From Tolypeutes matacus (lineage: Eukaryota; Chordata; Mammalia; Cingulata; Chlamyphoridae): 64,000 bases of DNA. The translations under genes and the position numbers were made by a program. The stretch covers positions 9,444,608-9,508,607 of the forward strand of contig JAKSZT010054565.1 of assembly GCA_026826555.1 (NCBI GenBank), read 5' to 3'. Positions 12,828 through 25,467 of the stretch are shown one piece after another (position 1 is the first letter of the stretch; each line of letters begins with the position of its first letter). The notes beneath the pieces are model-generated. The model worked only from the letters and a program-made list of their open reading frames with translations, ran no database searches and was not told where the DNA came from.

Positions 12828-15800
12828 TCAACATATGTTCTCCAGGTTCATCCATGTTGTCATATGCTTTATGACTTCATTTCTTCTTACAGCTGCATAA
12901 TATTCCATCCTGCAAAGAGACCACAGTTTGTGTATCCATTTTTCTGTTGATGGACACCTGGGTTGTTTCCAAATTTTGGCAATGGTGAATAATGTTGCTG
13001 TGAACATCGGTGTGCAGATGTCTGTTCGTGTCACTACTCTCAGTTCTTCTGGGTATATACCCAGTAGTGGTATTGCTGGGTCACGAGGCAAGTCTATATT
13101 CAAGTTCTTTAGGAACTGCCAAACAGTCCTCCACAGTGGCTGTACCATTCTGCATTACCACCAACAGTGAATAAGTGTTCCTATCTCTCCACATCCTTTC
13201 CAACACTTGTTCTCTGTCTTTTTAATAGTGGCCATTCTGATAGGTGTGAAATGATATCTCATTGTAGTTTTGATTTTCATTTCCCTAATCATGAGTGATG
13301 CTGAGCATTTCTTCATGTGTTTTTTGCCATTTGTATTTCTTCTTTGGAGGAATGTCTATTCAAGTCTTTCCCCAATTTTTAATTGAGTCGTTTGTCTTTT
13401 TGTTGAGTTGTAACATCTCTTTATATATCCTGGATATTAAACCCTTATCAGATATGTGATTTCCAAATATTTTTTCCCATTGAGTTGGCTGCCTTTTCAC
13501 CCTTTTGACAAAGTCCTGTTAGGTGCAAAAATGTTTAATTTTGAGGAGGTCCCATTTATCTATTTTTTTGTTGTTGCACGTGCTTTGGGTGTAAGGTCCA
13601 AGAAACCACCACCTACTACAAGGTCTTGAAGATGTTTCCCTACATTTTCTTCTTGTAGTTTTATGGTCCTGGCTTTTATATTTAGATCTTTGATCCATTT
13701 AGAGTTGATCTTGTATAGGTGGTAAGATAGGGGTCCTCTTTCATTCTTTTGGTTATAGATATCCAGTTCTCCCAACACCATTTGTTGAAGAGACTGTTTT
13801 TTCCCATTAGTGTGGACTTGGTAGGTTTGACTGTATAGGTGAGGGTTTATTTCTGAGTTCTCAATTGTTTTCCACTGATCGATGTGTCTGTTTTTATGCC
13901 AGTACCATGTCGTTTTGACCACTGTAGCTTTGTAATATGTTTCAAGGTCAGGCAGTGAAATTCCTCCCACGTTGCTCTTCTTTAGAATGCTTTAGGTTAT
14001 TTGGGTGCACTCACCCTTCCAGATGAATTTGGTAATTTGCCTTCTCTAATTCTGTAAAGTAAGCTGTTGGGATTTTGATAGGTATTGCATTGAATCTATA
14101 AATCAGTTTGGGTAACATTGACATCTTCACGATATTTATTCTTCCAATCCATGAACATGGAATGACTTTCCATTTGTTTAGGTCTTTTTTTATTTCTTTT
14201 AGCATTGTTTTGTAGTTTTCTGCACATAGGTCCTGTACTTGTTTGATTAAATGAACTCCTAGGTATTTGAGTCTTTTTGTTGCTGCTGAAAATGAAATTT
14301 TTCCCCTGATTTCCTCCTCAGGTTGTTCAGTACTAAAACATTACTGATTTTTGCATGTTGATCTTGTATCCTGCCACTTTGCGGAACTTTTTTATTAGCT
14401 CAAGTAGCTTTGTCGTGGATACTTCAGGATTTTCTGAGTACAGGATCATGTCAGCCGCAAATAGTCAGAGTTCTACTTCCTCTTTTCCTATTTGGATGTC
14501 TTTAATTTTTTTGTCTTGTCTAATTGCCCTAGCTAGAACTTTTAGTACAATATTGAATAACAATGGTGACAGTGGGCATCCTTGTCTTGTTCCCAATCTT
14601 AGAGGGAAAGCTTTCAACCTTTCCCCATTGAGTATGATGTTGGCTGTGGGTTTTTCATTTATGTCTTTTATCATATTGAGGAATTTTCCTTCTATTCCTA
14701 TCTTTTGAGGTATTTTTATCAAAAAAGGATGCTGGATTTTGTCGAATACCTTTTCTTCATCGATTGAAATGATCATATATTTTTCCCTTCAATTTGTTAA
14801 TGTGGTGTATTACATTGATTGATTTTCTTGTGTTGAACAGCCTTGCATACCGGGAATAAATCTCACTTGGTCGTGATGAATAAGTCTTTTGATATGCTGT
14901 TGGATTCGATTTACCAAGTATTTTGTTGAGAATTTTTGCATCTATGTTCATTAGTATGATGTTGGCTTCATAAAATGTGTTGGGTAATTGTCCTTCCTCT
15001 TCAATTTTTTGGAAGAGTTTAAACAGGATGGGTGTTAATTCTTTTCAAAATGCTTGGTAGAATTCATCTGTGAAGCCATCCTGTCCTGGACTTTTCTTTG
15101 CTGGGAGATTTTTGATGACGGATTCAATCTCCTTAAATGTGATTGGTTTGTTAAGTTCTTGTATTTCTTGTATCATCAGTGTAGGTTGGTTGTGCGTTTC
15201 TAGAAATTTGTCCATTTCATCTAGGTTGTCTAGTTTGTTGGCATATAGTTTCTCATAATATCCTTTTATGATTCTTTTTATTTCTGTGGGGTCATTTGTA
15301 ACTTACCCCCTTTCATTTCTGGTTGTATTTATTTGCATCTTCTGTCTTTTTTTTTTATTAGTCTAGCTAGGGGGTTGTCAAATTTAATGAACTTCTCAAA
15401 GAACCAGCTTTTGGTTTTGTTGATTTTCTCTGTTGTTTTTCTGTTCTCATTTATTTATTTCTGCTCTAATCTTTATTACTTCTTTCCTTCTGCTTGCCTT
15501 GGGATTGGTTTGCTTTTCTTTTTCTAGTTTCTTTAGTTGTTCAGTTAAATCTTTGAGTTTAACTCATTCTTCTTTTTTAATATAGGCATTTAGGGCTATA
15601 AATTTCCCTCTCAAGACTGCCTTCATTGTTTCCCATAAGTTTTGATACGTTGTGTTCTCATTTTCATTTGTCTCAATATATTTACTGATTTCACTTGCAA
15701 TTTCTTCTTTGACCCATCGATTATTTAGGAGTGTGTTGTTCAGTCGCCACACATTTGCAAATTTACTTTTTTCTATTATTGATTTCTAGTTTCATTGCAT

Positions 15801-16300
15801 TATGATCTGAGAAGGTGCTTTGTATAATTTCAATTTTTTTATATTTATTCAGAGGTGCATTGTGACCTAACATGTGGTCTATCCTGGAGAAAGGTCCATG
15901 GGCACTTGAGAAGAATGTATAACCCGCTGAGTTTGGATGCCATGTTCTATATATGTCTATAATGTCTAACTTGTTTATCATATTGTTCAAGTTTTCTGTT
16001 TCCTTGTTGCTCTTCTGTCTAGTTGTTCTATCTAATGATGTGAGTGGGGTGGTGAAGTCTCCCAACGATTTTTGTAGAAATGTCTGTTTCTCCCTTCAGT
16101 TTTGCCAGAGTTTGTCTCAAATATTTTGGGACACCCTGGTTAGGTGCGTAGATATTTATGACTGTTATATCTTCCTGGTGGATCGTCCCTTTTATTAATA
16201 TATAATGGCCTTCTGTATCTCTTATAACTTTTTTGCATTTAAAGTCTGTTTTGTCTGATATTAATATAGCTACCCCTGCTCTTTTCTGGTTACTCTTCAT
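12828..16300 (-). pseudogene. L1 ORF2 (endonuclease and reverse transcriptase), broken
   Basis: Fragments in several frames, from right to left. The endonuclease at 15763-16300 shows YILIKGTIHQEDITVINIYA and the C-terminal [13 protein letters not shown]. The reverse transcriptase at 14465-14951 shows the [20 protein letters not shown] block. The thumb and C-terminal part at 12828-13970 shows WYWHKNRHIDQW and MEYYAAVRRNEVIKH. Multiple stops and shifts make it non-functional. Confidence 0.88.
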
Positions 16301-16631
16301 GTGGAGTATCTTTTTCTAACCTTTCACTTTCAGCCGGTTTGTATCCCTGGGTCTAAGGTGAATTTCTTGTAAGCAGCATATGGATGGCTCATGTTTTTTT
16401 ATCCATTCTATCGCCTGTATCTTTTGATTAGGGAGTTTAATCCATTCACCTTCAATGATATTACTGTAAATGCCCTATTTGCTTCCTCCATTTTATTCTT
16501 TGGTTTTCATATATTATCTTGTTTTTGTCTGTCTTTTTACTCTTTTGGTTATCCTTTCTGCTGTTCTTTCTTCTATACTCTCCTCCAAGACTCTCTCTCC
16601 TGTCTTTTTCTTTCGGGTTCTAAGGCTTCCT

Positions 16632-17096
16632 TTAATATACAAACTCTCTTAGTTTCTGTTTGTTTGTGAATATTTTATACTGACCTTCATATTTGAAGTA
16701 CAGTTTTGCTGGATAAAGAATTCTCGGCTGGCAGTTTTTCTCTTTCAGTATCCTAATTGTATCATACCACTGTCTTCTCGCCGTCATAGTTTCTGAAGAG
16801 AAATCTGTGCTAAGTCTTACTGGACGTTCCTTGTATGTGATCGTTTGCTTCTCTCTTGCTGCTCTGAAAATTTTCTCTTTATCTTTGACATTTGACATTC
16901 TGAGTAGTATGCGTCTTGGTTTAGATCTATTTGGATTTATTCTGATTGGGGTATGGTGTGCTTCTTGGACATATAAGTTCATTTCTTTCATGAGAGTTGG
17001 GAAATTTTCAGCTATTATTTCCTCAAATACTCTTTCTGCCCCTTTTCCCTTCTGGAACTCCCATGATACGTGTGTTGTTGCGTTTTGTGTTGTCAT
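16632..17096 (-). pseudogene. L1 ORF1 C-terminal part, open for 154 codons
   Basis: The frame contains the ORF1p RRM and C-terminal domain pattern: RILLRMSNVKDKEKIFRAAR, ITYKERPVRLSTDFSSET and NCQPRILYPAKLYFKYEGQ. This is the longest undamaged stretch of the nested L1. The coiled-coil part lies in another frame at 17191-17421, so a frameshift separates the two halves. ORF1p is the RNA-binding chaperone of L1 particles. Confidence 0.85.
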
Positions 17097-17974
17097 TCAA
17101 CTCTATGAGCCTCTGCTCAATTTTTTCCATTCTTTTTTCTCTCTTCAATTTTAGCTATTCTGTCTTCTGTATCACTTATTCTTTCTTCTCTCATTTGAGT
17201 CTGCTATTGTATGCCTCAAATGTGTTTTTGATCTCACCTATTGTGTCTTTCATTCCCATGAGCTGTGTTACTTTTCTGTTCAGAATTTCAAATTCTTCTT
17301 TGTGTTCAATCAGTGTCTTCTTGATGTCATTTATCTCTTTAACTATATTGTCTTTCAACTCATTAAATTTATTTTGGAAATTTGTGCTTATCTCGCTGAT
17401 TAGTTCTCTCAAATTCTGCATCTCTTCTGGGACTTTGATGTATTCTTTTGGGCCATGTCTTCTATTTTCTTAGTATGATTCGTAATTTTTTGCTGATGTT
17501 TAGGCATCTGGTTAGGATATAGTTTACTCAGATGCTCAATCTTTCTCTTTTATAGGGATTTAGTGGCAGGAGGCTGTGAGTTACCACAGCTCTTTGATTT
17601 TTGGCTTGACCTGGATTGTTAAGATTGTCCTGCTGGGTGCTCAAAACTGAGCATGGGACCCAGTAATTGGTTGTAGAGTCGCTTCCTAGGGCTTTGAGCA
17701 GGGAGGCTATAGAGGCCAGGAAAAGCCTCTCCTACTTATTTTTAATTTTCTTATGTGCACTTTCTTGGTCTGCCAGGAGCTGGCATTCTTTGGCAGCTCT
17801 CAATTCAGTGTCTGGTCAAGTGTATTTGTTGTAACACAGACCGATCAATGTGACATTGCTTCCTGTCTGGAGCTAGGAACCTTGTAATTCATACTTTCTC
17901 TGAGATAGTTCTCCAGCCTTCTCTGGCAGCCCCCTCCCTGTTCCCGGCTAGGAAGTATTTCCACTGCCCTCTGT

Positions 17975-18372
17975 GTCCTCCCTGTTAGTAGAGGAGATTG
18001 GGGGGTTGTATATCTTTAGCCCCTTGCAGGTTCCAAGGCAAACAATTATACAGCCCCACCCGGCCTGGAAGGGCTCCCAGGACACAGCAGACCAAACCTG
18101 GGAGTCAAAAGCCAAGTCAGCCCCAGGCTGCATCCCTCTCTCCCCTCTCCTGGGTAGTCCTCAACAATTAGTCCAGGCTAGAAGAGAGGGAGATTGCAAA
18201 GGTCGGATCTCTCCAGTCCTTTGCCAGCACCCAGGGCAAACCACTTTGTGGTCCCACCTGGCCTGGCAGGGCCGGTGGGGCACAGCAGCCCAAATTTGTG
18301 GGTCAGAAGCTGAGTCAGCCTTAGGCTGTGTCCCTCCCTCTCCCCTTTCCTGGGGTGGTAGATCCCTGGAAC
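17975..18372 (-). repeat. Tandem repeat of about 198 bp in the L1 5'UTR (two units)
   Basis: Two similar GC-rich units, about 17975-18172 and 18173-18372, align at a spacing of about 198 bp. Examples are CCCCACCCGGCCTGG at 18054 against TCCCACCTGGCCTGG at 18252, and CCAAGGCAAAC against CCAGGGCAAAC. Monomer-like repeats at L1 5' ends are known in other mammals as promoter units. That function here is inference. Confidence 0.7.
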
Positions 18373-18575
18373 CCCCTTTGTCTGTAGTTTTGCAGGCCCA
18401 GAGGCCCGAGAATTCTAAAGAGTCTTTACTGTCAGGGAGGGTGCGGGCAGCAGCATCTGCCTTGGTTCCAACTCACGGTTCTGTCATTGCGATTTCCCTG
18501 TTTTATCCCTCTCTCCTCTGGGTAGTGTGCAGCCTTTACCTGCTGTCCTAAACCCTAGAAGTTTAGGGCTAATCC

Positions 18576-19415
18576 TTCAGTCATTCTTAAAGCAGTTTCA
18601 TTATTCTAATAAAAATAATCATAAACAAAAAACAAAACTCATCACCTCTCAGTATCTCTATGCTTCCTCTGCCGTACATAGCTGTTATTCTTTTTCCTTC
18701 TCTCTAGTATATTTGTATTTATATTTTGTAAAAAGTCTTATATATGCAATATCACCCATACTCGTGTTTTACATGAGGTTTTACTGTCCTATACAGTCCC
18801 ATGTTACAGTTTTTAGCTTTCCTTCTAGTAATATATATGACCTTAGACTTTCTTTTTTAACCACTCTCATACCCATATAATAGCTCTGCTAGTTACAAAC
18901 ACCTTGATATGCTTTCCCATTTCTATTCATTTCCAAAGATTTACAAAAACCTTTTTACCTATTCTGTACAGATTAACCCTCAGCCTTCCATTCTCTACCC
19001 TCATTCTATTTTCTGGTGAACTATATTCTAATTATTAACTCCATGAGTTTACACAATATATTTAGTTCATAATAGTGCAATCCTAATGTCTTCGTCCTTT
19101 TGTGTCTGGCTTCTTTCACTCAACATAATGTCCTTCAGGTGCATCCATGTTGTTATATGCTTCACGATGTCATTTCTTCTAATAGCTGCATAATATTCCA
19201 TCGTGTGTATACACCACGATTTGTTTATCCATTCATCAGTTGATGGACAACTGGGTTGTTTCCAGCTCCACAAACGCGAATAACGCTGCTATGAATATCG
19301 GTGTGCATGCGTCTGTTCGTGTCTCTGCTGTCAGTTTTTCTGGTTATATACCTAGCAATGGTATTGCCGGGTCATATGGCAAGTCTATATTCTTCTTCCC
19401 TGAGGTCCTTTTAAA
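18576..19415 (-). mobile_element. Older L1 body: 3'UTR and ORF2 C-terminus
   Basis: This is the continuation of the L1 split by the nested copy. The 3'UTR spans about 18576-19070. The ORF2 C-terminal codons lie at 19067-19400 (WKQPSCPSTDEWINKSWC, MEYYAAIRRNDIVKH). It is truncated at its 5' side near 19415, typical for L1. Confidence 0.85.
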
Positions 19416-20894
19416 GGTCACAGAAACCCTGAGAGTGAAATGACTAGAATTTTGGAAACTGTACTCTGCCCTTCTGCCTCTACCTTTCCTGTCTCATCTT
19501 CACTTAACCTATCTTTTCTGATGTTGATCTTTCCTGCTGTGTTTCCATAAGTTTCTCATTTGCTCTCCCCCCGTGTGATTAAAACTATGTTATTCCCACA
19601 GGTCAGAGTTTCTCCACCTGTGCCTGTTTAATCATTTCAGCATTGTTTCTGGGAAGTAAGCAAGATTTTTACACTGTTGTTTCTTTAAGATAAAAATATA
19701 GAGACATCCAGTTGCAGCAAGTGCTTAGAAAGTTGTGAAAACAGTTTTACAAATCAATTCATTGTGACAGAGCATTCAGTGTTCTTATCCAAAATAAATC
19801 ACAGTCATTGAAAGAACTGCTGTCAAAAAGCATTGCTTGATTTACTCATTTGGGCATTTGAAACTGTGCTGATGTGTGAGAATACTTTTTAATATTCTTT
19901 TGTTTTCCTCTTAAATAGAAAGCATATAATTATGAATCCTATATGTGAATACAAGGCTCCTAAGGGCAAATTTCTCCCTGGCCAGCTCTACTCTCCAGCC
20001 AAGTTTTGCCTTTTTGCCATGCTTGATGTTATTCCTCAGATATTTCTACTTAACCCTCCTCTGCTTTCCTATTCATTTTCTCCATGTTACTACTTTGGCT
20101 TGGTTGGAAATGTCAGAAAAGGAGGCCAGTGTATCCCAATCAGGATGTGCCTATGTTCAAACTGCTGTAGCTTGTTATTTGGCTCCTGCAGGAGGAATAC
20201 TGCGGCTATGTGGTGTCTCCAGTCAGAATTGAGATGTATAAAGCATCTGCCTGGTTTCTTCAGCTAATGAGGTTTTGTTGAAAAATGAGTTTAATGGAAA
20301 AAATGCTGGATGTTGGCAGGACCTACTGATGAAGACTTATGAGCATAAATGAATGTTCTGTAAGGCCCCAAAAGCAGAGGCATAGAATGTTTTGAATGTA
20401 CTGCCCTTGAAGCAACACCTGCCAAGGGTGAGATGTGACCAGTTTATTTGTTGAATTCGTCTTCCTTTCCTTCTCTCCCTCCCTTCTCACCCTTCTTTCA
20501 ATAGCCAGCAACAGCAGATTATTTTATACAGTATGGGCATCTTAAAAATAAAACAAAGACCAAGGTTTAATGGAATTTTGCAAAAATAAGAATTTTGAGC
20601 TCTACATACTGTAGAGATAATTTAATAGAAAGGTTAATTTTAATATATAATTGCCAAGAAATAACCATATTTCATCAAAAAATAGATAAGAAATTAGGTT
20701 ACTTACAGACAACTGTTGAAGTTGTGTTTTCATAATATTTAAAACAAGATCTCAAGTAGATGAAGAGTGGACTGTTTGAGATGCAAAGCCTTTTTTGCAC
20801 CACCCTGCTTCCCCTGAATGCAACTCATTCCTGCAACCACAAAAGCAAGTAGTGTATAATGTGTGGAATACCTCCTGTAGCCTTCAGATCTGGA

Positions 20895-21075
20895 CACAAC
20901 TGCAATCAGATTTAAACTCTACCACTGACTAGATGGGAGACCTTTGGCAAGTTATTTAACCTCTCTACACCTAAGTTTTTTGACCTTTAAAATGGGAGTT
21001 CTTGTGTGATTTCACAATATGGTGTTTGGATAATATTTGGCACATAGTAGATTCTCAAGAAATATTATTTCCTTG
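20895..21075 (+). mobile_element. MIR SINE
   Basis: MIR order is visible: CCACTGACTAGATGGGAGAC, TTGGCAAGTTATTTAACCTC, CTACACCTAAGTTTTT and the end TTTGGCACATAGTAGATTCT. Confidence 0.75.
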
Positions 21076-21429
21076 ATGTTCTAAACTGGGCTACCAAACC
21101 TATTTAAGCAATAAAATAATAAGAAAATATAAACCTTAATTAAGAAGCTGTTGTGTTATTTCCATGAATAAGATTTAAATGGACATCTTTGTATCTTTCT
21201 ATGCTGTCCTCCTAGAAAAGATTCATATTTTTCCCACTGTCCCCACCCAAAATCTAAACCTACTGTTCTTTTCTGATAACAGTCTTATAGTAATCCTATG
21301 GTAGTAATGCCACTGAGTGATTTAGATTGAGTGTTTGTTCCACTCCCTGTTAACAAAATTAAAATCTGATATTTGATTGTACCACTGTGTAATCATAACC
21401 ATGTCCAGGAATTTCAGTGCAAAAGGTTG

Positions 21430-21842
21430 ACTAGCCTTCAATGATAAAAGTTGTAAAAAGATGACATGAGGAAGTATGATATATGTACAAAATGGTATAC
21501 CGTGTGATTATAAAGAAAAGGAGGGCATGTACTATGTACTAATATATGAAAAGAGCACCATGATATATTATTATGAAGTGGAAAAAGTGCTTACAGTATG
21601 CTAGTTTTGTGTAAAAACGCAAGAAAGAAAGAATGCATATTTTTCTTTGCCTTTTTATGTATAAGGAAAGTCTGGAAAGAAGCATAAATAATCACTGCAA
21701 TTAACTGGTTGATAGTAGGAAATTTGGTGGGTGGAAATGTAACAGGTAGAAGAGATACCTCACTGAAAACTTTTCATAATTTTAAAATTTTTGAACTGTG
21801 TGAATGAATTATCTATTGAAAATTTTAATTTAAAAAAAGAAC
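21430..21842 (+). mobile_element. Old L1 3' fragment
   Basis: Resembles the 3' end of old L1M elements, including AAGTCTGGAAAGAAGCATAA and a terminal TGAACTGTGTGAATGAATTA followed by A-rich sequence. No open frame. Confidence 0.6.
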
Positions 21843-22794
21843 AAGGAAAGAAATCATTAGGGCACATTTACATTAAGGTTTCTCAGTATGCCTTTTGAAA
21901 GTTGTATGACACTGTTTTATTTATAGCTCCCAGCTGCAAATCTCCCAGCCATACTACTTTGACCTGATTGGAGTGATTTAAAACTTGAATGGAGGCAGAT
22001 ATACATGCAATGTATTAATTGCTACAGTTTTAAATTTTAAAATAAGTAACAATATTATTACAGATAGTGCCCAATTTAGCAAATTATTCTATAAATTTCC
22101 TCTTCCAAACTGTCAAATGAGTCCCAGTTGCCTTTCTTTTGATATTAAGATGCTGTGCAAGTCTTAGGTGGGAAAAGTGTGTATGAGGGGCCCCTCAAGG
22201 TAGTTATACTGTAATTATACTGTCCGCTCATAAGCATGCCAAAAATTAAATAGCCCTTCCAAAGAGGTGTGATGAGAGATGGTCCCCGACTAGTGCCAAG
22301 CAACTCATACAAACTAACTGCTCTTGCTTCCAATGTTTGAGGGAGTTTATGGAGGAGACTGAGTTGAAGGAGAAGAGTGAATCAGGATCTCAATAGACAA
22401 AGAGGAACAGAAGGGCTAGTCTGAACGTAGAAGGGCAGTGGATGGAAACTTTGGAGGAATGTGAGTACTCTAATTTTTATAGCAGAGTGTTCTAAGAACA
22501 GATGGGAGGTAAACAGGGAGCATAGGTAGCAGCTGAGTTGTGAAGGTGCTTAAGAAGTTTGGGCTTCATTTGGGAAACTAGTTCTGGAGTAGTGATACCC
22601 TAAGTATTACATGAGTAATCCACCCACCTTTTCTTCATTCAGCAAATATTTTGTACCATCTCCTTTGTCCAAATCATAGAAGAAAATTAACCTGACAGAA
22701 GTACAGAAGATGAGCACAGGCAGGTATGAAGTAGAGACCCGAGGAATGACCTAGGGAAGGTTGTGGTTGTGTTACTGGAATTGATGAAAGAGCT

Positions 22795-23115
22795 AATGTT
22801 TTTTGCATTTATTACATGCAGACACTTTGGTAAATGCTTATTTACACTTTGGTAACTGTTTTGTATTCTCATAACCCGGTGAAATAGACATTTTTTATTA
22901 TTCTCAGTTTACAGATGATGAAACTGGTTTGGCTAGGTGACAATAAAGGGCCAAACAGCAAATAATAGCATAAATATCAATCGTTTAGATGAAAGTTTGT
23001 AAATATTTTATGTATACTTGTTTTGTTTAATCCTCCCCTTGTGTGGTTGGCAGCCTTATTGTTGCTTATTCCCAAGCAACTAAACACACAGTTGAGAAAC
23101 TTGCCCAGGCAATCA
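22795..23115 (-). mobile_element. Two MIR fragments, antisense
   Basis: 22795-22945 carries TTTACAGATGATGAAACTGG preceded by a ATTTTTTATTATTCTC block. 22985-23115 carries TTAATCCTCCCCTTGTGTGG and GAGAAACTTGCCCAGGCAA. Both fit reverse MIR. Confidence 0.6.
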
Positions 23116-24660
23116 TTCATCAAATAGTAAGCACCTATTAATGTGCCAGACAGACTCTCTTCTAGGTACTAGGGATACAGCAGTGACAAGGTAGTCCAAG
23201 GTCCCTGCCTTCAGGGGGCTTACTTACTGGTGGGAAAGAATAACAATGAACATATAAATAAATAATGTAATATAATTTCTGGATCCAAGTATTATGAAGC
23301 AGACAAAATAAGGTAAAGTGATAGAGAGCGGCTAGAGAAATAACTTCAGCCATGATGGTGAAAAAAAGCCTCTATGAGGAAGGGACAATGATGCACAATG
23401 AGAAGACATTCATGCAACAATTTGGAGGGGAAACATTCAAAGTAGAAATGCAGCAAGTCCAAAGGTCCTGTGATGGGAACACAGTTGGTATGTTTAAGTT
23501 CCAGAGAGAAGTCTAGTGTAGTTGAAACATAGTGAAGAAAGGAAGGGTGAATGAAAAGGAAGAAGTAGGCAGCAGCTAACTTATGTATACCTTATAGCCT
23601 GTAGTAAGCAGTTTGAATCTTAGTCTTTGGGTGATAGGGAGCCATTGGAGAATTTTAAGCAGAAAGTGCATGTATGTAGTGTGTATGTATATGTGGGGGT
23701 ATGGCAACATGATCTGATTTACCCTTTTAAAAAACCATCCTCATTGCTGCTTGCAGGATGGACAGCTGTGAATAGGTGGGGCAAGACCCAGGTCAGTAGA
23801 GCTGTTGACCAAGTGAAAAATAAAATGACTTGAGAAGGGCAATGGAGATGGAGAGAAGTAGTGTGTTTAAGATATATTCTGGAGATAGAGCCAAAAGGAC
23901 TTGTTGATGATTTACAGCATATTAATAGTTAAGAAACAGATTATATTGCCTAGGTTTTAATCCCTGCCTTGCCACTTACTAGCTTTATGATGTTGGATAA
24001 GTTTCTTAACCACTCTGTGCCTGTTTTCTAATCAGTAAATGAAAATAATTGTAGTAACCTTCTTAATAAGGGTGCTTTGATGAATAATTGATTTAATATA
24101 GCTACCTGATGTTCAATAAGTATCTGGTTTTTTTAATCTGTTATTGATTGTGAGGTGTGAGGGAAAAAGACCACGGCAAATGAGTATATAGTGTAGGAAC
24201 CTTTCACTGAGAAAAGGAGTGCTTTGGGGCTTGGGGCATGGTAAGTTTAAGGTGTCTATTAGATAGATATCTAAGATCATGCTGGAGGAAGCGATGAGAT
24301 GGGCCTTGTACATGGGTCTTTCGATTCTAAAACCTGCCATCTTTCCACTCTTTGAGATGCAGGATAAATGAGTGATTGTGAGCAGGTCAAGAATAGAAAT
24401 GTAGACATGTAATCATCTGCTTAGAAGTGATAATTAGAGCTATCAAAGTGAATGAGATTCATGAGAGAGATAAAAGAAGAAGTGGAATGAATAGAAGACC
24501 AAGGACTTAAGTGTGATGATTGCCCATCTCTAAAGGCAGAGCAGGTTAGAAAGCAGAGTACAGGGTTACAGAGGTGAAGAAAGTAAGGAAATAGTTATAA
24601 AGGAGAGAAAAACAGATTGCAGTTTAAGGAAGTAGTGAGTCAACTAAGGATTTCTTTTAA
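23116..24660 (-). mobile_element. L2 LINE, long antisense fragment
   Basis: Reverse L2 pattern. It starts with TTCTAGGTACTAGGGATACA and CAGTGACAAGG. It continues through GGGAGCCATTGGAGAATTTT and CATGATCTGATTTACCCTTT, to AGAGCCAAAAGGACTTGTTG and GGTAAGTTTAAGGTGTCTAT. It is interrupted by a MIR at about 23930-24115 on the other strand. One of the longer L2 remnants here, about 1.3 kb without the MIR. Confidence 0.75.
23930..24115 (+). mobile_element. MIR SINE inside L2
   Basis: Contains CCTTGCCACTTACTAGCTTT, ATAAGTTTCTTAACCACTCT and GTGCCTGTTTTCTAATC in MIR order, splitting the surrounding reverse L2. Confidence 0.72.
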
Positions 24661-25049
24661 AAAGATGTTTTAATTCTTTGGGGAAGAACTAGCTAGATAA
24701 AAATTGGATAATGTCACAACAATGTAAGGTGTTGGTGGTGGGGCGATGTATGGAAATCTTGTATGGTATGCATGATTGTTCTTTAAAAATTTTTAATGAA
24801 AACAAGTGAAGTTAGAATTTTTTTAATGGGATAATGGATGGTCCTGTCTTAGGTAGAAGTCAATGACATCTAGGACAAGATAAGTTATTTTTAGCAAATC
24901 TCACAAGGAAGAAAGGAACAACTATTGTAGAATAGGTGTGAAAATAATAAGTACAACTGCAGTAAGTTTCACTGCCCTTGATTGAGTGTGTGAATTACTA
25001 TGCCAACTTTCCCTAAATCCTCATAGCAATTCCCTGAGACAGAGACAAT

Positions 25050-25235
25050 TGATATATTCTCTGTAAAAGTAAAAAATGGAAACCATCTAAATGTCATCAG
25101 AGCAAACATTCTTTAAGTAAATTGATATATCCATATAACGAAGTGCTCTGCAGCCACTTTTTAATGAGGTAAAGCTATATCTGCCAAAGAGGTGTATCAG
25201 TGAAATAATTTTATATGATAATAAACACGTGTAAA
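25050..25235 (+). mobile_element. Old L1 3' fragment
   Basis: ATGGAAACCATCTAAATGTC, ATATATCCATATAACGAAGT and CTCTGCAGCC resemble the end of ORF2 in old L1M copies. Short and diverged. Confidence 0.5.
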
Positions 25236-25419
25236 AACTTATCTGTTGTCCATCTGTCCTAGTAGATTCTAGACTTCTCAAGAAGGAGCACTGGGCCATA
25301 TTCACTTTATAACAGCAGGGTCTAGCATGGAGCCTTTAAACATTAGTATGCCATAAACATTGGTAAAATGAATGATTGCATGAATGCATGTAAAGTGGAC
25401 AGTACTAGTGCCACACAGT

Positions 25420-25467
25420 GTGTGTGTATGTGTACATACATATACATATATGTACACATACACACAC
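25420..25467. repeat. Perfect 19-bp inverted repeat in a TG/CA tract
   Basis: The left arm GTGTGTGTATGTGTACATA (25420-25438) is the exact reverse complement of the right arm (25449-25467), with a 10-nt loop CATATACATA. Weaker pairing continues outwards. Confidence 0.9.

Larger units (their letters stand above)
12612..18575 (-). mobile_element. Full-length L1 (5'UTR, ORF1, ORF2, 3'UTR), defective
   Basis: An approximately 5.96-kb L1 in reverse orientation. The 5'UTR is about 17480-18575, ORF1 about 16632-17480, ORF2 about 12850-16300, and the 3'UTR 12613-12830 with an A8 end at 12613-12620. Target duplications TTCAGTC lie at 12605-12611 and 18576-18582. Recognisable domains are the ORF1 coiled coil, ORF1 C-terminal domain, endonuclease, reverse transcriptase and the C-terminal Cys-rich segment. 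All are split by stops and frameshifts, so it cannot make intact proteins. The family shares sequence with the L1 pieces at 5230 and 18576. Confidence 0.9.

Noticed and set aside
13560..17473. Several open frames of 60-160 codons on both strands
   Set aside because: The - strand frames are pieces of L1 ORF1 and ORF2; the + strand frames are their shadows.
19932..20267. 111-codon ORF with Cys-rich end
   Set aside because: No splice context, no recognisable domain, and a second overlapping frame of similar length; consistent with chance.
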